Source: Nemertoderma westbladi (Eukaryota > Xenacoelomorpha > Nemertodermatida > Nemertodermatidae). From it: DNA of 64,000 nt. Location: assembly GCA_032718475.1 (NCBI GenBank), contig JAUCBJ010008467.1, positions 81,092 through 145,091 of the forward strand. The letters run 5' to 3'. The position numbers and the translations under genes were made by a program. The notes under the pieces were generated by a model, which saw only the letters and a program-made list of their open reading frames with translations, was not told the DNA's origin and did not search any database. Position 1 is the stretch's first letter, and the number at the start of each line of letters is the position of its first letter. Of the stretch, positions 1 through 11,540 are shown one piece after another.

Positions 1-39
1 GTACTTCAATGCTATGCTCGGGCTACAATAATAACATTT
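1..39 (+). repeat. Type G monomer (39 bp), reference copy
   Basis: This is the first complete unit and matches the commonest 39-bp form. The switch region at unit positions 18-24 reads TCGGGCT. It holds one CpG, one RsaI-type GTAC at its start, the doubled ATGCT at unit positions 9-18 and AATAATAAC at 27-35. The next unit (40-78) is identical. Many G copies elsewhere differ by zero or one base. Confidence 0.95.
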
Positions 40-78
40 GTACTTCAATGCTATGCTCGGGCTACAATAATAACATTT

Positions 79-123
79 GTACTTCAATGCTATGCTCGGG
101 CTCGCCCTACAATAATAACATTT
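79..123 (+). repeat. Type L monomer (45 bp), reference copy
   Basis: This unit equals a G unit plus six bases, so that hexamers CTCGGG and CTCGCC stand side by side. The junction GGGCTCGCCC is a short inverted repeat: GGGC pairs with GCCC around TC. The unit has two CpGs. L units are scattered through the whole window, singly or in runs. Confidence 0.95.
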
Positions 124-162
124 GTACTTCAATGCTATGCTCGCCCTACAATAATAACATTT
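124..162 (+). repeat. Type C monomer (39 bp), reference copy
   Basis: This unit has the same length and backbone as type G, but the switch region reads CTCGCCCTAC. It matches an L unit from which the CTCGGG hexamer has been removed, just as G matches L without CTCGCC. C units occur throughout and often flank L units. Confidence 0.95.
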
Positions 163-720
163 GTAATTCAATGCTATGATCGCCCTACAATAATAACATT
201 TGTACTTCAATGCTATGCTCGGGCGACAATAATAACATTTGTACTTTAATGCTATGCTCGCCCTACAATAATAACATTTGTACTTCAATGCTATGCTCGG
301 GCTACAATAATAACATTTGTACTTCAATGCTATGCTCGTGCTACAATAATAACATTTGTACTTCAATGCTATGCTCGGGCTCGCCCTACAATAATAACAT
401 TTGTACTTCAATGCTATGCTCGCCCTACAATAATAACATTTGTAATTCAATGCTATGATCGCCCTACAATAATAACATTTGTACTTCAATGCTATGCTCG
501 GGCTACAATAATAACATTTGTACTTCAATGCTATGCTCGGGCTACAATAATAACATTTGTACTTCAATGCTATGCTCGTGCTACAATAATAACATTTGTA
601 CTTCAATGCTATGCTCGGGCTCGCCCTACAATAATAACATTTGTACTTCAATGCTATGCTCGCCCTACAATAATAACATTTGTAATTCAATGCTATGATC
701 GCCCTACAATAATAACATTT
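163..720 (+). repeat. Local HOR of 240-279 bp marked by GTAATTC units
   Basis: Marker units starting GTAATTC and carrying GATCGCCC begin at 163, 442 and 682. The first period has seven units (279 bp): marker, a GGGCGAC variant, C, G, a CGTGCTAC variant, L, C. The second has six (240 bp): marker, G, G, CGTGCTAC variant, L, C. The shared order of rare variants shows the periods are copies that differ by gain or loss of one unit. In the forward Asn-rich frame the marker creates a TGA stop. Confidence 0.85.
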
Positions 721-1020
721 GTACTTCAATGCTATGCTCGGGCTACAATAATAACATTTGTACTTCAATGCTATGCTCGCCCTACAATAATAACATTTGT
801 ACTTCAATGCTATGCTCGGGCTACAATAATAATATTTGTACTTCAATGCTATGCTCGGGCTACAATAATAACATTTGTACTTCAATGCTATGCTCGGGCT
901 CGCCCTACAATAATAACATTTGTACTTCAATGCTATGCTCGGGCTACAATAATAACATTTGTACTTCAATGCTATGCTCGGGCTACAATAATAACTTTTG
1001 TACTTCAATGCTATGCTCGC

Positions 1021-2058
1021 CCTACAATAATAACATTAGTACTTCAATGCTATGCTTGGGCTACAATAATAACATTTGTACTTCAATGCTATGCTCGCCC
1101 TACAATAATAACATTTGTACGTCAATGCTATGCTCGGGCTCGCCCTACAATAATAACATTTGTACTTCAATGCTATGCTCGGGCTACAATAATAACATTT
1201 GTACTTCAATGCTATGCTCGCCCTACAATAATAACATTTGTACTTCAATGCTATGCTCGGGCTCGCCCTACAATAATAACATTTGTACTTCAATGCTATG
1301 CTCGGGCTCGCCCTACAATAATAACATTTGTACTTCAATGCTATGCTCGGGCTACAATAATAACATTTGTACTTCAATGCTATGCTCGGGCTCGCCCTAC
1401 AATAATAACATTTGTACTTCAATGCTATGCTCGGGCTCGCCCTACAATAATAACATTTGTACTTCAATGCTATGCTCGGGCTCGCCCTACAATAATAACA
1501 TTTGTACTTCAATGCTATGCTCGGGCTCGCCCTACAATAATAACATTTGTATTTCAATGCTATGCTCGCCCTACAATAATAACATTTGTACTACAATGCT
1601 ATGCTCGGGCTCGCCCTACAATAATAACATTTGTACTTCAATGCTATGCTCGGGCTACAATAATAACATTTGTACTTCAATGCTATGCTCGCCCTACATT
1701 AATAACATTTGTACTTCAATGCTATGCTCGCCCTACATTAATAACATTTGTACTTCAATGCTATGCTCGGGCTCGCCCTACAATAATAACATTTGTACTT
1801 CAATGCTATGCTCGCCCAACAATAATAACATTTGTACTACAATGCTATGCTCGGGCTCGCCCTACAATAATAACATTTGTACTTCAATGCTATGCTCGGG
1901 CTCGCCCTACAATAATAACATTTGTACTTCAATGCTATGCTCGCCCTACATTAATAACATTTGTAATTCAATGCTATGCTCTTCCTACAATAATAACATT
2001 TGTACTTCAATGCTATGCTCGCCCTACAATAATAACATTTGTACTTCAATGCTATGCT
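1021..2058 (+). repeat. Block alpha, copy 1 (~1.04 kb)
   Basis: The block is recognised by an ordered series of rare variants: ATTAGTAC then GCTTGGGCTAC near 1,036-1,060, GTACGTC near 1,118, a run of L units, GTATTTC near 1,548, GTACTAC near 1,591, two CTACATTAAT units near 1,695-1,740, a CCCAACAAT unit near 1,815, and GTAATTC followed by CTCTTCCTAC near 1,965-1,985. The same order recurs in four more places. This copy has the CCCAACAAT form, like copies 2 and 4. After about 2,058 it diverges from the others (CTCGTCCTAC here, CTCGCCC there). Confidence 0.85.
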
Positions 2059-2448
2059 CGTCCTACAATAATAACATTTGTACTTCAATGCTATGCTCGG
2101 GCTACAATAATAACATTTGTACTTCAATGCTATGCTCGGGCTACAATAATAACATTTGTACTTCAATGCTATGCTCGGGCTCGCCCTACAATAATAACAT
2201 TTGTACTTCAATGCTATGCTCGGGCTACAATAATAACATTTGTGCTTCAATGCTATGCTCGGGCTACAATAATAACATTTGTACTTCAATGCTATGCTCG
2301 GGCTCGCCCTACAATAATAACATTTGTACTTCAATGCTATGCTCGGACTACAATAATAACATTTGTACTTCAATGCTATACTCGGGCTCGCCCTACAATA
2401 ATAACATTTGTACTTCAATGCTATGCTCGCCCTACAATAATAACATTT

Positions 2449-2898
2449 GTACTTCAATGCTATGCTCGGGCTCGCCCTACAATAATAACATTTGTACTTC
2501 AATGCTATGCTCGGGCTCGCCCTACAATAATAACATTTGTACTTCAATGCTATGCTCGGGCTCGCCCTACAATAATAACATTTGTACTTTAATGCTAAGC
2601 TCGGGCTCGCCCTACAATAATAACATTTGTACTTCAATGCTATGCTCGTGCTCGCCCTACAATAATAACATTTGTACTTCAATGCTATGCTCGGGTTCGC
2701 CCTACAATAATAACATTTGTACTTCAATGCTATGCTCGGGCTCGCCCTACAATAATAACATTTGTACTTCAAAGCTATGCTGGGGCTCGCCCTACAATAA
2801 TAACATTTGTACTTCAATTCTATGCTCGGGCTCGCCCTACAATAATAACATTTGTACTTCAATGCTATGCTCGGGCTCGCCCTACAATAATAACATTT
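2449..2898 (+). repeat. Run of ten consecutive L units
   Basis: Ten 45-bp units lie in a row at exact 45-bp spacing, bounded by a C unit on the left and a G unit at 2,899. Several carry private changes: TTAATGCTAAGC near 2,589-2,600, CGTGCTCG near 2,648, GGGTTCG near 2,695, and AAAGC plus CTGGGGC near 2,772-2,784. The private changes mean the run is not freshly copied. It is the longest L-only run I noticed. Confidence 0.85.
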
Positions 2899-3189
2899 GT
2901 ACTTCAATGCTATGCTCGGGCTACAATAATAACATTTGTACTTCAATGCTATGCTCGCCCTACAATAATAACATTTGTACTTCAATGCTATGCTCGGGCT
3001 CGCCCTACAATAATAACATTTGTACTTCAATGCTATGCTCGGGCTACAATAATAACATTTGTACGTCAATGCTGTGCTCGGCCTCGCCCTACAATAATAA
3101 CATTTGTACTTCAATGCTATGCTCGCCCTACAATAATAACATTTGTACTTCAATGCTATGCTCGGGCTCGCCCTACAATAATAACATTT

Positions 3190-3540
3190 GTACTTCAATG
3201 CTATGCTCGGGCTACAATAATAACATTTGTACTTGAATGCTATGCTCGGGCTACAATAATAACATTTGTACTTCAATGCTATGCTCGGGCTACAACAATA
3301 ACATTTGTACTTCAATGCTATGCTCGGGCTTCAATAATAACATTTGTACTTCAATGCTATGCTCGGGCTACAATAATAACATTTGTACTTCAATGCTATG
3401 CTCGGGCTACAATAATAACATTTGTACTTCAATGCTATGCTCGGGCTACAATAATAACATTTGTACTTCAATGCTATGCTCGGGCTACAATAATAACATT
3501 TGTACTTCAATGCTATGCTCGGGCTACAATAATAACATTT
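3190..3540 (+). repeat. Run of nine consecutive G units
   Basis: Nine 39-bp G units lie in a row, bounded on the right by an L unit at 3,541. One carries TACTTGAATG (a TGA in the forward Asn-rich frame), one TACAACAAT and one GGCTTCAAT. Together with the L run a few hundred bases upstream, this shows that unit types can expand as single-type blocks. Confidence 0.85.
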
Positions 3541-4071
3541 GTACTTCAATGATATGCTCGGGCTCGCCCTACAATAATAACATTTGTAATTCAATGCTAT
3601 GATCGCCCTACAATAATAACATTTGTACTTCAATGCTATGCTCGGGCTACAATAATAACATTTGTACTTCAATGCTATGCTCGCCCTACAATAATAACAT
3701 TTGTACTTCAATGCTATGTTCGGGCTACAATAATAACATTTGTACTTCAATGCTATGCTCGGGCTACAATAATAACATTTGTACTTCAATGCTATGCTCG
3801 CCCTACAATAATAACATTTGTACTTCAATGCTATGCTCGGGCTTGCCCTACAATAATAACATTTGTACTTCAAAGCTATGCTCGGGCTCGCCCTACAATA
3901 ATAACGTTTGTACTTCAATGCTATGCTCGGGCTACAATAATAACATTTGTACTTCAATGCTATGCTCGGGCTACAATAATAACATTTGTACTTCAATGCT
4001 ATGCTCGGGCTCGCCCTACAATAATAACATTTGTACTTCAATGCTATGCTCGCCCTACAATAATAACATTT

Positions 4072-4428
4072 GTAATTCAATGCTATGATCGCCCTACAAT
4101 AATAACATTTGTACTTCAATGCTATGCTCGGGCGACAATAATAACATTTGTACTTCAATGCTATGCTCGCCCTACAATAATAACATTTGTACTTCAATGC
4201 TATGCTCGGGCTACAATAATAACATTTGTACTTCAATGCTATGCTCGTGCTACAATAATAACATTTGTACTTCAATGCTATGCTCGGGCTCGCCCTACAA
4301 TAATAACATTTGTACTTCAATGCTATGCTCGCCCTACAATAATAACATTTGTAATTCAATGCTATGATCGCCCTACAATAATAACATTTGTAATTCAATG
4401 CTATGATCGCCCTACAATAATAACATTT
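4072..4428 (+). repeat. Second copy of the GTAATTC-marked local HOR
   Basis: Marker units begin at 4,072, 4,351 and 4,390. The 279-bp period from 4,072 to 4,350 repeats the unit order of 163-441, including the GGGCGAC and CGTGCTAC variants, at an offset of 3,909 bp. Two marker units stand directly in tandem at 4,351 and 4,390. Another isolated marker unit lies at 3,586. Confidence 0.83.
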
Positions 4429-4728
4429 GTACTTCAATGCTATGCTCGGGCTACAATAATAACATTTGTACTTCAATGCTATGCTCGCCCTACAATAATA
4501 ACATTTGTACTTCAATGCTATGCTCGGGCTACAATAATAATATTTGTACTTCAATGCTATGCTCGGGCTACAATAATAACATTTGTACTTCAATGCTATG
4601 CTCGGGCTCGCCCTACAATAATAACATTTGTACTTCAATGCTATGCTCGGGCTACAATAATAACATTTGTACTTCAATGCTATGCTCGGGCTACAATAAT
4701 AACTTTTGTACTTCAATGCTATGCTCGC

Positions 4729-5766
4729 CCTACAATAATAACATTAGTACTTCAATGCTATGCTTGGGCTACAATAATAACATTTGTACTTCAATGCTAT
4801 GCTCGCCCTACAATAATAACATTTGTACGTCAATGCTATGCTCGGGCTCGCCCTACAATAATAACATTTGTACTTCAATGCTATGCTCGGGCTACAATAA
4901 TAACATTTGTACTTCAATGCTATGCTCGCCCTACAATAATAACATTTGTACTTCAATGCTATGCTCGGGCTCGCCCTACAATAATAACATTTGTACTTCA
5001 ATGCTATGCTCGGGCTCGCCCTACAATAATAACATTTGTACTTCAATGCTATGCTCGGGCTACAATAATAACATTTGTACTTCAATGCTATGCTCGGGCT
5101 CGCCCTACAATAATAACATTTGTACTTCAATGCTATGCTCGGGCTCGCCCTACAATAATAACATTTGTACTTCAATGCTATGCTCGGGCTCGCCCTACAA
5201 TAATAACATTTGTACTTCAATGCTATGCTCGGGCTCGCCCTACAATAATAACATTTGTATTTCAATGCTATGCTCGCCCTACAATAATAACATTTGTACT
5301 ACAATGCTATGCTCGGGCTCGCCCTACAATAATAACATTTGTACTTCAATGCTATGCTCGGGCTACAATAATAACATTTGTACTTCAATGCTATGCTCGC
5401 CCTACATTAATAACATTTGTACTTCAATGCTATGCTCGCCCTACATTAATAACATTTGTACTTCAATGCTATGCTCGGGCTCGCCCTACAATAATAACAT
5501 TTGTACTTCAATGCTATGCTCGCCCAACAATAATAACATTTGTACTACAATGCTATGCTCGGGCTCGCCCTACAATAATAACATTTGTACTTCAATGCTA
5601 TGCTCGGGCTCGCCCTACAATAATAACATTTGTACTTCAATGCTATGCTCGCCCTACATTAATAACATTTGTAATTCAATGCTATGCTCTTCCTACAATA
5701 ATAACATTTGTACTTCAATGCTATGCTCGCCCTACAATAATAACATTTGTACTTCAATGCTATGCT
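4729..5766 (+). repeat. Block alpha, copy 2
   Basis: The ordered variants of alpha recur 3,708 bp after copy 1. It has the CCCAACAAT form near 5,523. To the right it continues into three C units and a CTCGAGCTCG unit near 5,845, a continuation shared with copies 3 to 5 but not with copy 1. Confidence 0.85.
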
Positions 5767-7848
5767 CGCCCTACAATAATAACATTTGTACTTCAATGCT
5801 ATGCTCGCCCTACAATAATAACATTTGTACTTTAATGCTATGCTCGAGCTCGCCCTACAATAATAACATTTGTACTTCAATGCTATGCTCGGGCTACAAT
5901 AATAACATTTGTACTTCAATGCTATGCTCGGGCTACAATAATAACATTTGTACTTCAATGCTATGCTCGGGCTCGCCCTACAATAATAACATTTGTACTT
6001 CAATGCTATGCTCGGGCTACAATAATAACATTTGTACTTCAATGCTATGCTCGGGCTACAATAATAACATTTGTACTTCAATGCTATGCTCGCCCTACAA
6101 TAATAACATTTGCACTTCAATGCTATGCTCGGGCTACAATAATAACATTTGTACTTCAATGCTATGCTCGGGCTACAATAATAACATTTGTACTTCAATG
6201 CTATGCTCGGGCTACAATAATAACATTTGTACTTCAATGTTATGCTCGGGCTACAATAATAACATTTGTACTTCAATGCTATGCTTGGGCTCGCCCTACA
6301 ATAATAACATTTGTACTTCAATGCTATGCTCGGGCTACAATAATAAAATTTGTACTTCAATGCTATGCTCGGGCTACAATAATAACATTTGTACTTCAAT
6401 GATATGCTCGCCCTACAATAATAACATTTGTACTTCAATGCTATGCTCGGGCTACAATAATAACATTTGTACTTCAATGCTATGCTCGGGCTACAATAAT
6501 AACAATTGTACTTCAATGCTATGCTCGGGCTACAATAATAACATTTGTACTTCAATGCTATACTCGGGCTACAATAATAACATTTGTACTTCAATGCTAT
6601 GCTTGGGCTCGCCCTACAATAATAACATTTGTACTTCAATGCTATGCTCGGGCTACAATAATAAAATTTGTACTTCAATGCTATGCTCGGGCTACAATAA
6701 TAACATTTGTACTTCAATGCTATGCTCGGGCTCGCCCTACAATAATAACATTTGTACTTCAATGCTATGCTCGGGCTACAATAATAACATTTGTACTTCA
6801 ATGCTATGCTCGGGCTCGCCCTACAATAATAACATTTGTACTTCAATGCTATGCTCGGGCTACAATAATAACATTTGTACTTCAATGCTATGCTCGGGCT
6901 ACAATAATAACTTTTGTACTTCAATGCTATGCTCGCCCTACAATAATAACATTTGTACTTCAATGCTATGCTCGGGCTACAATAATAACATTTGTACTTC
7001 AATGCTATGCTCGGGCTACAATAATAACATTTGTACTTCAATGCTATGCTCGGGCTCGCCCTACAATAATAATATTTGTACTTCAATGCTATGCTCGGGC
7101 TACAATAATAATATTTGTACTTCAATGCTATGCTCGGGCTACAATAATAACATTTGTACTTCAATGCTATGCTCGGGCTCGCCCTACAATAATAACATTT
7201 GTACTTCAATGCTATGCTCGGGCTACAATAATAACATTTGTATTTCAATGCTATGCTCGGGCTCGCCCTACAATAATAACATTTGTACTTCAATGCTATG
7301 CTCGGGCTACAATAATAACATTTGTACTTCAATGCTATGCTCGGGCTACAATAATAACATTTGTACTTCAATGCTATGCTCGCCCTACAATAATAACATT
7401 TGTACTTCAATGCTATGCTCGGGCTACAATAATAACATTTGTACTTCAATGCTATGCTCGGGCTCGCCCTACAATAATAACATTTGTACTTCAATGCTAT
7501 GCTCGGGCTACAATAATAACATTTGTACTTCAATGCTATGCTCGGACTCGCCCTACAATAATAACATTTGTACTTCAATGCTATGCTCGGGCTACAATAA
7601 TAACATTTGTACTTCAATGCTATGCTCGGGCTACAATAATAACATTTGTACTTCAATGCTATGCTCGGGCTACAATAATAACATTTGTACTTCAATGCTA
7701 TGCTCGGGCTACAATAATAACATTTGTACTTCAATGCTATGCTCGCTCTACAATAATAACATTTGTACTTCAATGCTATGCTCGGGCTCGCCCTACAATA
7801 ATAACATTTGTACTTCAATGCTATGCTCGCCCTACAATAATAACATTT

Positions 7849-7892
7849 GTACTTCAATGCTATGCTCGGCTCGCCCTACAATAATAACATTT
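7849..7892 (+). repeat. 44-bp L unit with one G lost (first of twelve)
   Basis: The switch region reads CTCGGCTCGCC instead of CTCGGGCTCGCC, giving a 44-bp unit that shifts every reading frame. The same lesion occurs near 13,640, 18,813, 22,078, 27,970 (with CGGCTTGCC), 31,053, 31,389, 34,827, 35,161, 41,293, 41,629 and 43,030. Conserved neighbours (usually a C unit before, then L and C) show that these are descendants of one event spread by HOR copying. Confidence 0.85.
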
Positions 7893-8696
7893 GTACTTCA
7901 ATGCTATGCTCGGGCTCGCCCTACAATAATAACATTTGTACTTCAATGCTATGCTCGCCCTACAATAATAACATTTGTACTTCAATGCTATGCTCGGGCT
8001 CGCCCTACAATAATAACATTTGTACTTCAATGCTATGCTCGCCATACAATAATAACATTTGTACTTCAATGCTATGCTCGCCCTACAATAATAACATTTG
8101 TACTTCAATGCTATGCTCGGGCTCGCCCTACAATAATAACATTTGTACTTCAATGCTATGCTCGACCTACATTAATAACATTTGTACTTCAATGCTATGC
8201 TCGCCCTACAATAATAACATTTGTTCTTCAATGCTATGCTCGCCCTACAATAATAACATTTGTACTTCAATGCTATGCTCGGGCTCGCCCTACAATAATA
8301 ACATTTGTACTTCAATGCTATGCTCGCCCTACAATAATAACATTTGTACTTCAATGCTATGCTCGGGCTCGCCCTACAATAATAACATTTGTACTTCAAT
8401 GCTATGCTTGCCCTACAATAATAACATTTGTACTTCAATGCTATGCTCGGGCTACAATAATAACATTTGTATTTCAATGCTATGCTCGGGCTACAATAAT
8501 AACATTTGTACTTCAATGCTATGCTCGGGCTACAATAATAACATTTGTACTTCAATGCTATGCTCGGGCTCGCCCTACAATAATAACATTTGTACTTCAA
8601 TGCTATGCTCGGGCTACAATAATAACATTTGTACTTCAATGCTATGCTCGCCCTACAATAATAACATGTGTACTTCAATGCTATGCTCGGGCTCGC

Positions 8697-9734
8697 CCTA
8701 CAATAATAACATTAGTACTTCAATGCTATGCTTGGGCTACAATAATAACATTTGTACTTCAATGCTATGCTCGCCCTACAATAATAACATTTGTACGTCA
8801 ATGCTATGCTCGGGCTCGCCCTACAATAATAACATTTGTACTTCAATGCTATGCTCGGGCTACAATAATAACATTTGTACTTCAATGCTATGCTCGCCCT
8901 ACAATAATAACATTTGTACTTCAATGCTATGCTCGGGCTCGCCCTACAATAATAACATTTGTACTTCAATGCTATGCTCGGGCTCGCCCTGCAATAATAA
9001 CATTTGTACTTCAATGCTATGCTCGGGCTACAATAATAACATTTGTACTTCAATGCTATGCTCGGGCTCGCCCTACAATAATAACATTTGTACTTCAATG
9101 CTATGCTCGGGCTCGCCCTACAATAATAACATTTGTACTTCAATGCTATGCTCGGGCTCGCCCTACAATAATAACATTTGTACTTCAATGCTATGCTCGG
9201 GCTCGCCCTACAATAATAACATTTGTATTTCAATGCTATGCTCGCCCTACAATAATAACATTTGTACTACAATGCTATGCTCGGGCTCGCCCTACAATAA
9301 TAACATTTGTACTTCAATGCTATGCTCGGGCTACAATAATAACATTTGTACTTCAATGCTATGCTCGCCCTACATTAATAACATTTGTACTTCAATGCTA
9401 TGCTCGCCCTACATTAATAACATTTGTACTTCAATGCTATGCTCGGGCTCGCCCTACAATAATAACATTTGTACTTCAATGCTATGCTCGCCCTACAATA
9501 ATAACATTTGTACTACAATGCTATGCTCGGGCTCGCCCTACAATAATAACATTTGTACTTCAATGCTATGCTCGGGCTCGCCCTACAATAATAACATTTG
9601 TACTTCAATGCTATGCTCGCCCTACATTAATAACATTTGTAATTCAATGCTATGCTCTTCCTACAATAATAACATTTGTACTTCAATGCTATGCTCGCCC
9701 TACAATAATAACATTTGTACTTCAATGCTATGCT
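8697..9734 (+). repeat. Block alpha, copy 3 (subtype with CCCTGCAAT)
   Basis: The alpha variants recur 3,968 bp after copy 2. This copy differs in two places shared only with copy 5: CCCTGCAAT near 8,990, and CCCTACAAT where copies 1, 2 and 4 have CCCAACAAT. Its left flank also differs, with an ATGTGTAC unit and an L unit just before the ATTAGTAC marker. Confidence 0.83.
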
Positions 9735-10114
9735 CGCCCTACAATAATAACATTTGTACTTCAATGCTATGCTCGCCCTACAATAATAACATTTGTACTT
9801 TAATGCTATGCTCGAGCTCGCCCTACAATAATAACATTTGTACTTCAATGCTATGCTCGGGCTACAATAATAACATTTGTACTTCAATGCTATGCTCGGG
9901 CTACAATAATAACATTTGTACTTCAATGCTATGCTCGGGCTCGCCCTACAATAATAACATTTGTACTTCAATGCTATGCTCGGGCTACAATAATAACATT
10001 TGTACTTCAATGCTATGCTTGCCCTACAATAATAACATTTGTACTTCAATGCTATGCTCGGGCTAAAATAATAACATTTGTACTTCAATGCTATACTCGG
10101 GCTACAATAATAAC

Positions 10115-10256
10115 TTTTGTACTTCAATGCTATGCTCGCCCTACAATAATAACATTAGTACTTCAATGCTATGCTTGGGCTACAATAATAACATTTGTAC
10201 TTCAATGCTATGCTCGGGCTACAATAATAACATTTGTACTTCAATGCTATGCTCGG
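10115..10256 (+). repeat. Junction piece between the 5.77-kb copies
   Basis: This short stretch lies between the two duplicated segments. It carries AACTTTTGTAC, ATTAGTAC and GCTTGGGCTAC in the same order as the start of alpha, then reverts to G and L units. It looks like a truncated alpha head, which suggests that the duplication joined inside alpha-like sequence by unequal exchange. Confidence 0.65.
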
Positions 10257-10502
10257 GCTCGCCCTACAATAATAACATTTGTACTTCAATGCTATGCTCG
10301 GGCTACAATAATAATATTTGTACTTCAATGCTATGCTCGGGCTACAATAATAACATTTGTACTTCAATGCTATGCTCGGGCTCGCCCTACAATAATAACA
10401 TTTGTACTTCAATGCTATGCTCGGGCTACAATAATAACATTTGTACTTCAATGCTATGCTCGGGCTACAATAATAACTTTTGTACTTCAATGCTATGCTC
10501 GC

Positions 10503-11540
10503 CCTACAATAATAACATTAGTACTTCAATGCTATGCTTGGGCTACAATAATAACATTTGTACTTCAATGCTATGCTCGCCCTACAATAATAACATTTGT
10601 ACGTCAATGCTATGCTCGGGCTCGCCCTACAATAATAACATTTGTACTTCAATGCTATGCTCGGGCTACAATAATAACATTTGTACTTCAATGCTATGCT
10701 CGCCCTACAATAATAACATTTGTACTTCAATGCTATGCTCGGGCTCGCCCTACAATAATAACATTTGTACTTCAATGCTATGCTCGGGCTCGCCCTACAA
10801 TAATAACATTTGTACTTCAATGCTATGCTCGGGCTACAATAATAACATTTGTACTTCAATGCTATGCTCGGGCTCGCCCTACAATAATAACATTTGTACT
10901 TCAATGCTATGCTCGGGCTCGCCCTACAATAATAACATTTGTACTTCAATGCTATGCTCGGGCTCGCCCTACAATAATAACATTTGTACTTCAATGCTAT
11001 GCTCGGGCTCGCCCTACAATAATAACATTTGTATTTCAATGCTATGCTCGCCCTACAATAATAACATTTGTACTACAATGCTATGCTCGGGCTCGCCCTA
11101 CAATAATAACATTTGTACTTCAATGCTATGCTCGGGCTACAATAATAACATTTGTACTTCAATGCTATGCTCGCCCTACATTAATAACATTTGTACTTCA
11201 ATGCTATGCTCGCCCTACATTAATAACATTTGTACTTCAATGCTATGCTCGGGCTCGCCCTACAATAATAACATTTGTACTTCAATGCTATGCTCGCCCA
11301 ACAATAATAACATTTGTACTACAATGCTATGCTCGGGCTCGCCCTACAATAATAACATTTGTACTTCAATGCTATGCTCGGGCTCGCCCTACAATAATAA
11401 CATTTGTACTTCAATGCTATGCTCGCCCTACATTAATAACATTTGTAATTCAATGCTATGCTCTTCCTACAATAATAACATTTGTACTTCAATGCTATGC
11501 TCGCCCTACAATAATAACATTTGTACTTCAATGCTATGCT
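10503..11540 (+). repeat. Block alpha, copy 4
   Basis: This is alpha copy 2 shifted by 5,774 bp, with the CCCAACAAT form near 11,297. It lies 1,806 bp after copy 3, so alpha spacing alternates between 3,968 and 1,806 bp in this part of the array. Confidence 0.85.

Larger units (their letters stand above)
4483..10114 (+). repeat. ~5.63-kb segmental duplication, copy 1
   Basis: This segment recurs 5,774 bp downstream. The left edge is where the match fails between 4,482 (T) and 10,256 (G). The right edge is between 10,115 (T, in AACTTTTG) and 15,889 (A, in AACATTTG). Rare variants coincide at the offset: the ATGTTATGC unit near 6,238, GCAC near 6,112, the 44-bp unit at 7,849, TGTTCTTC near 8,222 and CCCTGCAAT near 8,990. 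The open-frame translations of the two copies also agree throughout. It contains alpha copies 2 and 3. I found no difference, but no base-by-base alignment was run. Confidence 0.87.

Noticed and set aside
79-123. GGGCTCGCCC followed by CTAC as a Helitron 3' end or a hairpin terminator
   Set aside because: The stem is only four base pairs, the following CTAC does not fit CTRR, there is no T-run after the stem, and the motif is simply the junction of two hexamers repeated throughout the array.
5659-7857. Reverse-strand Cys/Tyr-rich open frame (732 codons) as a cysteine-rich repeat protein
   Set aside because: The KCYYC pattern is the complement of the AATAATAACATTTGTA backbone and appears in essentially every unit of the window. 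It also occurs identically at 11,433-13,631 because of the DNA duplication. Nothing suggests selection on this frame.
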